From Cinnamomum chago (taxonomy: Eukaryota; Streptophyta; Magnoliopsida; Laurales; Lauraceae): a stretch of 64,000 nt of DNA. The stretch spans positions 49,186,501 to 49,250,500 of the forward strand of contig CP142452.1 in the NCBI GenBank assembly GCA_038049695.1. Reading direction: 5' to 3'. Under the pieces are notes generated by a model. It searched no databases, was not told the origin of the DNA, and was given only the letters and a program-made list of their open reading frames with translations. This document shows, one piece after another, positions 60,966 to 64,000 of the stretch. The position numbers and the translations under genes are program-made. Position 1 is the first letter of the stretch; every line of letters starts with the position of its first letter.

Positions 60966-61435
60966 TGAAAGTCCAGGGATCCGAACCCTGGAGGGGGGTG
61001 AATAGGGTGAGCTTCAATTATGACCAATTTTAATCAATTTTAACTTCTTTAAAATAAACTAGTCACAAGTGGTGATTATCAAACTAAATGCGGAAACTAA
61101 TAAAAGAAATCACCACAAAGCATGCACTATCACACAAGGATTTATAGTGGTTCGGCCACAATGCCTACATCCACCACCCCACTGGATTTTCACTATTTAT
61201 GTTTTTCAATAGGCTACGCAATAACCTTTACAGTATGCTTTTGAGGCTAAGCAATAACCTCTACATTATGCTTTTCTAAGGCTAAGCAATAACCCCTTCA
61301 ACCAAAAGGTTGGTTATCTCCCTAAGTATTGTCTAGAAGACACTTGATGGAGATACAATTTAGCTCATTACAATGCCTCTTAATTTAGGCAGATATGAAA
61401 CTGAAAATCTAATATACACACACACACAATGAATG
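60966..61435 (-). repeat. Array unit 9, truncated
   Basis: The first 470 bases of a unit, ending in the AC repeat and ATGAATG where the second Tekay element begins. About 17 bases of the CCGACTTGTGATCCA region are missing near 61170. Confidence 0.85.
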
Positions 61436-64000
61436 GTCTTGATCGGTCTTAATTTAGTCCGGTTTCTCAATTCCTGATCCTAGGTATCAATGATCTTGAT
61501 CGGTCTTGCCACATACGAAGCATCTTCCCGAATCTCCAAAGGCTCATGCTGTAGAATATGTGCAGGACTAGAGACATATTTCTTGAGCATAGAAACTTGG
61601 AAAGCATTGTGTACCCCGGAGAGTTCCGGCGGTAAAGCAAGTCTATAAGCAACATCTCCAATCTTGCTCAAAATCTCAAACGGACCAATGAACCTTCTGG
61701 ACAATTTGCCCTTTTGTCCGAATCTCAAAGTCCCTCTAACTGGTGAGATCTTCAAGAACTATTTGTCACCCACCTGAAACTGTAATTCTCTTCTGCGAGT
61801 GGCTGCATAACTCTTCTGCCTACTTCGGGCGATCTTCAACCGTTCCTGAATCAGCTTGACCTTGTCACTTGTCTCTCCAACTATTGTCGGTCCATGAAAA
61901 CTACGTTCACCGACTTCTTCCCAGCAAACCGGAGTTCTGCATCTTCTACCATAAAATGCCTCAAAAGGTGCCATACCGATGCTAGAGTGGTAATTATTGT
62001 TATAGGCAAATTCACAAAGAGGTAAGCACTCATCCCACTGAATCTTGAAATCCAATACACAAGCACGCAACATGTCTTCGAGAGTCTGTATCGTCCTTTC
62101 CGACTGACCATCTGTCTGAGGATGATAAGCTGTGCTGAACTGGAGTTTGGTACCCATCGACTCATGAAGAGTTTTCCAAAACTTCGAAACAAACCTACTG
62201 TCACTGTCTGAAGTAATGGAGACGGGCTAACCATGCTTACTAACAATTTCATCAACAAATAAGTTCGCAAGCGGTGCCATTTGCATCATATTCCCTGTCT
62301 TCATCGGAATGAAGTGAGCAGACTTTGTCAAACGGTCTACAATAATCCAAATTGCATTATTTCTCTTCTTGGTATTAGGCAAACCGGAGACAAAATCCAT
62401 ATTGATATGCTCCCATTTCCAGTCCGGAATTTCCAAAGGCTGTAACAAACCTGGAGGCTTTTGATGCTCTGCCTTAATCAACTGACAAGTCAAACAACGA
62501 GACACAAAAGCTGCTATCTCTCTCTTCATGTTGTTCCACCAAAATCTATTCTTCAAATTGTGGTACATCTTCGTGCTACCCGGATGCATAGAATATCTCG
62601 TGCTGTGAGCCTCATTCATTATTTCATTCTTCAAATCATCCACATTTGGCACACACAACCGGTCACGAAAATACAATATCCCATTCACCATCTTGAAATC
62701 TGGACGCTCTGCAATATGTTCCACTATCTTAGCCAAGTCTGTGTCTTGCAACTGATTTTCCTAGATCTTCTGGATGAAGGTAGGTTCTGATACTGTCATG
62801 TTTGCTAACATCGCACCCAATCTCAGAGTTTGCACCTCTACACCTAACTCTTCAAACTGCTGCAAGACACCCATTCCTCTCAAATTGGCCATAGCCACTG
62901 ATTTCCTACTCAATGCATCAGCTACCACATTCACTTTGCCTGGATGGTACTTGATGGGAAAGTCATAATCTTTGATATACTCCATCCACCTTCTCTGCCT
63001 CATATTCAAATCCTTCTGCGAGAACAAATACTGTAAACTTCTGTGGTCTGAATGGACCTCAAATTTCTCTCCGTAGAGGTAGTGTCTCCACATCTTCAAT
63101 GCGAAAACAATTGCTGCCAACTCCAAGTCGTGAGTCGCATAATTCTTCTCATGGTCCTTCAACTGTCTCGAGCCATAAGCAATCACCTTACCATCTTGCA
63201 TCAATACACAACCCAGTCCCACATTCGAAGCATCTGTATAAATAATAAATCCACCGTTGCTCGAGGGTAATGTAAGGATTGGGGATGTGGTTAACCTTCC
63301 TTTGAACTCTTGAAAACTTGTTTCACACTGTTCGGTCCACACAAATGGGACATTCTTCCGGGTCAATTTTGTCAACGGGGCTGCAATGGACGAAAAACCT
63401 TGAACAAATCTTCTGTAGTAGCCTGCTAACCCCAAAAAGCTTCTAATTTCTGTCACACTGCTGGGCCTCACCCAATTGACAACTGCTTCTATCTTGGCCG
63501 GGTCAACTGCTAAACCTTCTATGGAGATGATGTGGCCTAGAAAAACAACTTGCTCTAACCAGAATTCACACTTACTGAGTTTTACATAAAGCTGGTTGTC
63601 CCTCAAGAGCTGCAACGCTGTCCTCAAATGTTCTTCATGCTCATTCTTACTCTTGGAATACACAAGGACATCATCAATAAATACTACCGTGGAGTGATCC
63701 AAATAAGGTGCAAAGACCTTGTTCATCAAAGCCATAAAGACTACGGGTGCATTTGTCAAACCAAAGGGCATCACCAAGAACTCATAATGTCCATATCTGG
63801 TTCTAAAGGCTGTCTTCTGAACATCTGAGTCTTTAACTCTCAACTGATGGTACCCTGACCTCAAGTCTATCTTGGAAAAATAGGCTGCTCCTTGCAATTG
63901 GTCAAACAATTCATCTATCCTTGGCAAATGATACTTGTTCTTCACGGTCAAATGGTTCAACTTCCGGTAGTCTATGCACATTCTCAAACTTCCATCCTTC
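61436..64000 (-). mobile_element. Second Tekay-type element, truncated on the left, open on the right
   Basis: A pol region clearly homologous to that of the element at 28639-45951 but diverged. It stops within the chromodomain at 61436, without polypurine tract or 3' LTR, and joins array unit 9 directly. Its upstream half (gag, protease, 5' LTR) would lie beyond 64000 if present. Confidence 0.92.
61437..63998 (-). pseudogene. pol: Tekay pol pseudogene: RT, RNase H, integrase, partial chromodomain
   Basis: Minus-strand frame from the right edge. Reverse transcriptase has [22 protein letters not shown] and catalytic FIDD ([11 protein letters not shown]). RNase H follows ([31 protein letters not shown]), then the integrase zinc finger (H, H, then CLTC), MDFVSGLP, SDSDSRF and HPQTDGQSE, the GDK...FLKISPVRG tail and the first residues of a chromodomain (YVARPIKIIDT). 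Four in-frame stops, all TAG, lie at 62763-62761, 62229-62227, 61761-61759 and 61482-61480. I see no frameshift. The protein is dead and also lacks the chromodomain end. Confidence 0.92.

Larger units (their letters stand above)
14739..61435 (-). repeat. LTR-derived tandem array, about 8.4 units of 1.07 kb
   Basis: Units run from TGAAAGTCCGGGGATCC to TTGGATTGAATCAAG, head to tail, and equal the distal 1.07 kb of the element A LTR. Starts: 14739, 15817, 16890, 24087, 46570, 50381, 58831, 59908, 60966 (last one truncated at 61435). Removing nested elements and one TSD copy each gives unit lengths of 1078, 1073, 1067, 1064, 1068, 1062, 1077 and 1058 bp. The junction (GAATCAAG joined to TGAAAG) is the same throughout, except GAATCAAT at 50380. 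Each unit has an AC microsatellite of variable length and a G run of about 6 to 15. Confidence 0.92.

Noticed and set aside
14739..61435. CRISPR-like or gene-family array suggested by regularly repeated blocks
   Set aside because: Units are 1.07 kb LTR pieces without spacers or ORFs; the setting is a plant retrotransposon cluster.

Overview
The window looks like repeat-dense heterochromatin of a flowering plant. I see no host gene, rRNA or tRNA gene. Almost every base can be assigned to LTR retrotransposons: Ty3/gypsy chromoviruses of Tekay/Del type, Ty1/copia elements with Sirevirus-like features, and a tandem array built from one copia LTR. The plant assignment rests on the chromodomain-bearing gag-pol, primer-binding sites matching initiator tRNA-Met, repeated polypurine tracts, and deep nesting with 5-bp target-site duplications (TSDs). 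I cannot name the species.

Layout. 1-2964 is a Tekay-type LTR cut by the window edge, inserted in an older fragment of a related LTR (2965-4147). 4148-14738 is a minus-strand copia element without pol or gag (element A): 3' LTR, internal region and primer-binding site, split by two Tekay-type solo LTRs (8012-11078 and 11681-14653). From 14739 to 61435 the LTR at its other end runs on as about 8.4 head-to-tail units of about 1.07 kb. This array was opened by six direct insertions: a copia solo LTR (16923-18922), two 4.1-kb solo LTRs of family C (19836-23955, 24379-28474), a 17.3-kb Tekay element on the minus strand (28639-45951), a Tekay-type solo LTR (46892-49629) and a young gag-only copia element on the plus strand (element E, 51414-58796). 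The Tekay element holds two further solo LTRs (30576-34670 in its 3' LTR, 40521-42570 in gag). At 61436 the array is joined to a truncated second Tekay pol that runs off the right edge.

How the parts work. The Tekay element encodes gag, protease, reverse transcriptase, RNase H, integrase and a chromodomain, but it carries several stops and a frameshift, so it is dead as an autonomous unit. Element E has two nearly identical LTRs, TATA box, primer-binding site, polypurine tract and a 464-codon gag-like ORF, but no pol, so it must have been mobilised in trans.

Most notable are structures inside the repeats: the LTR-derived tandem array; clusters of short palindromes that differ between LTRs of one family and are shared between families; an LTR hairpin with a paired-base change; and a short LTR reading frame whose differences are largely synonymous.

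Family names used below: B = Tekay-type LTRs starting TGTAAGACCCCGACC and ending GGGGTCGCGACA; C = LTRs starting TGTGAGAACCC and ending GGGGGCGTGACA; A and E = the two related copia families.
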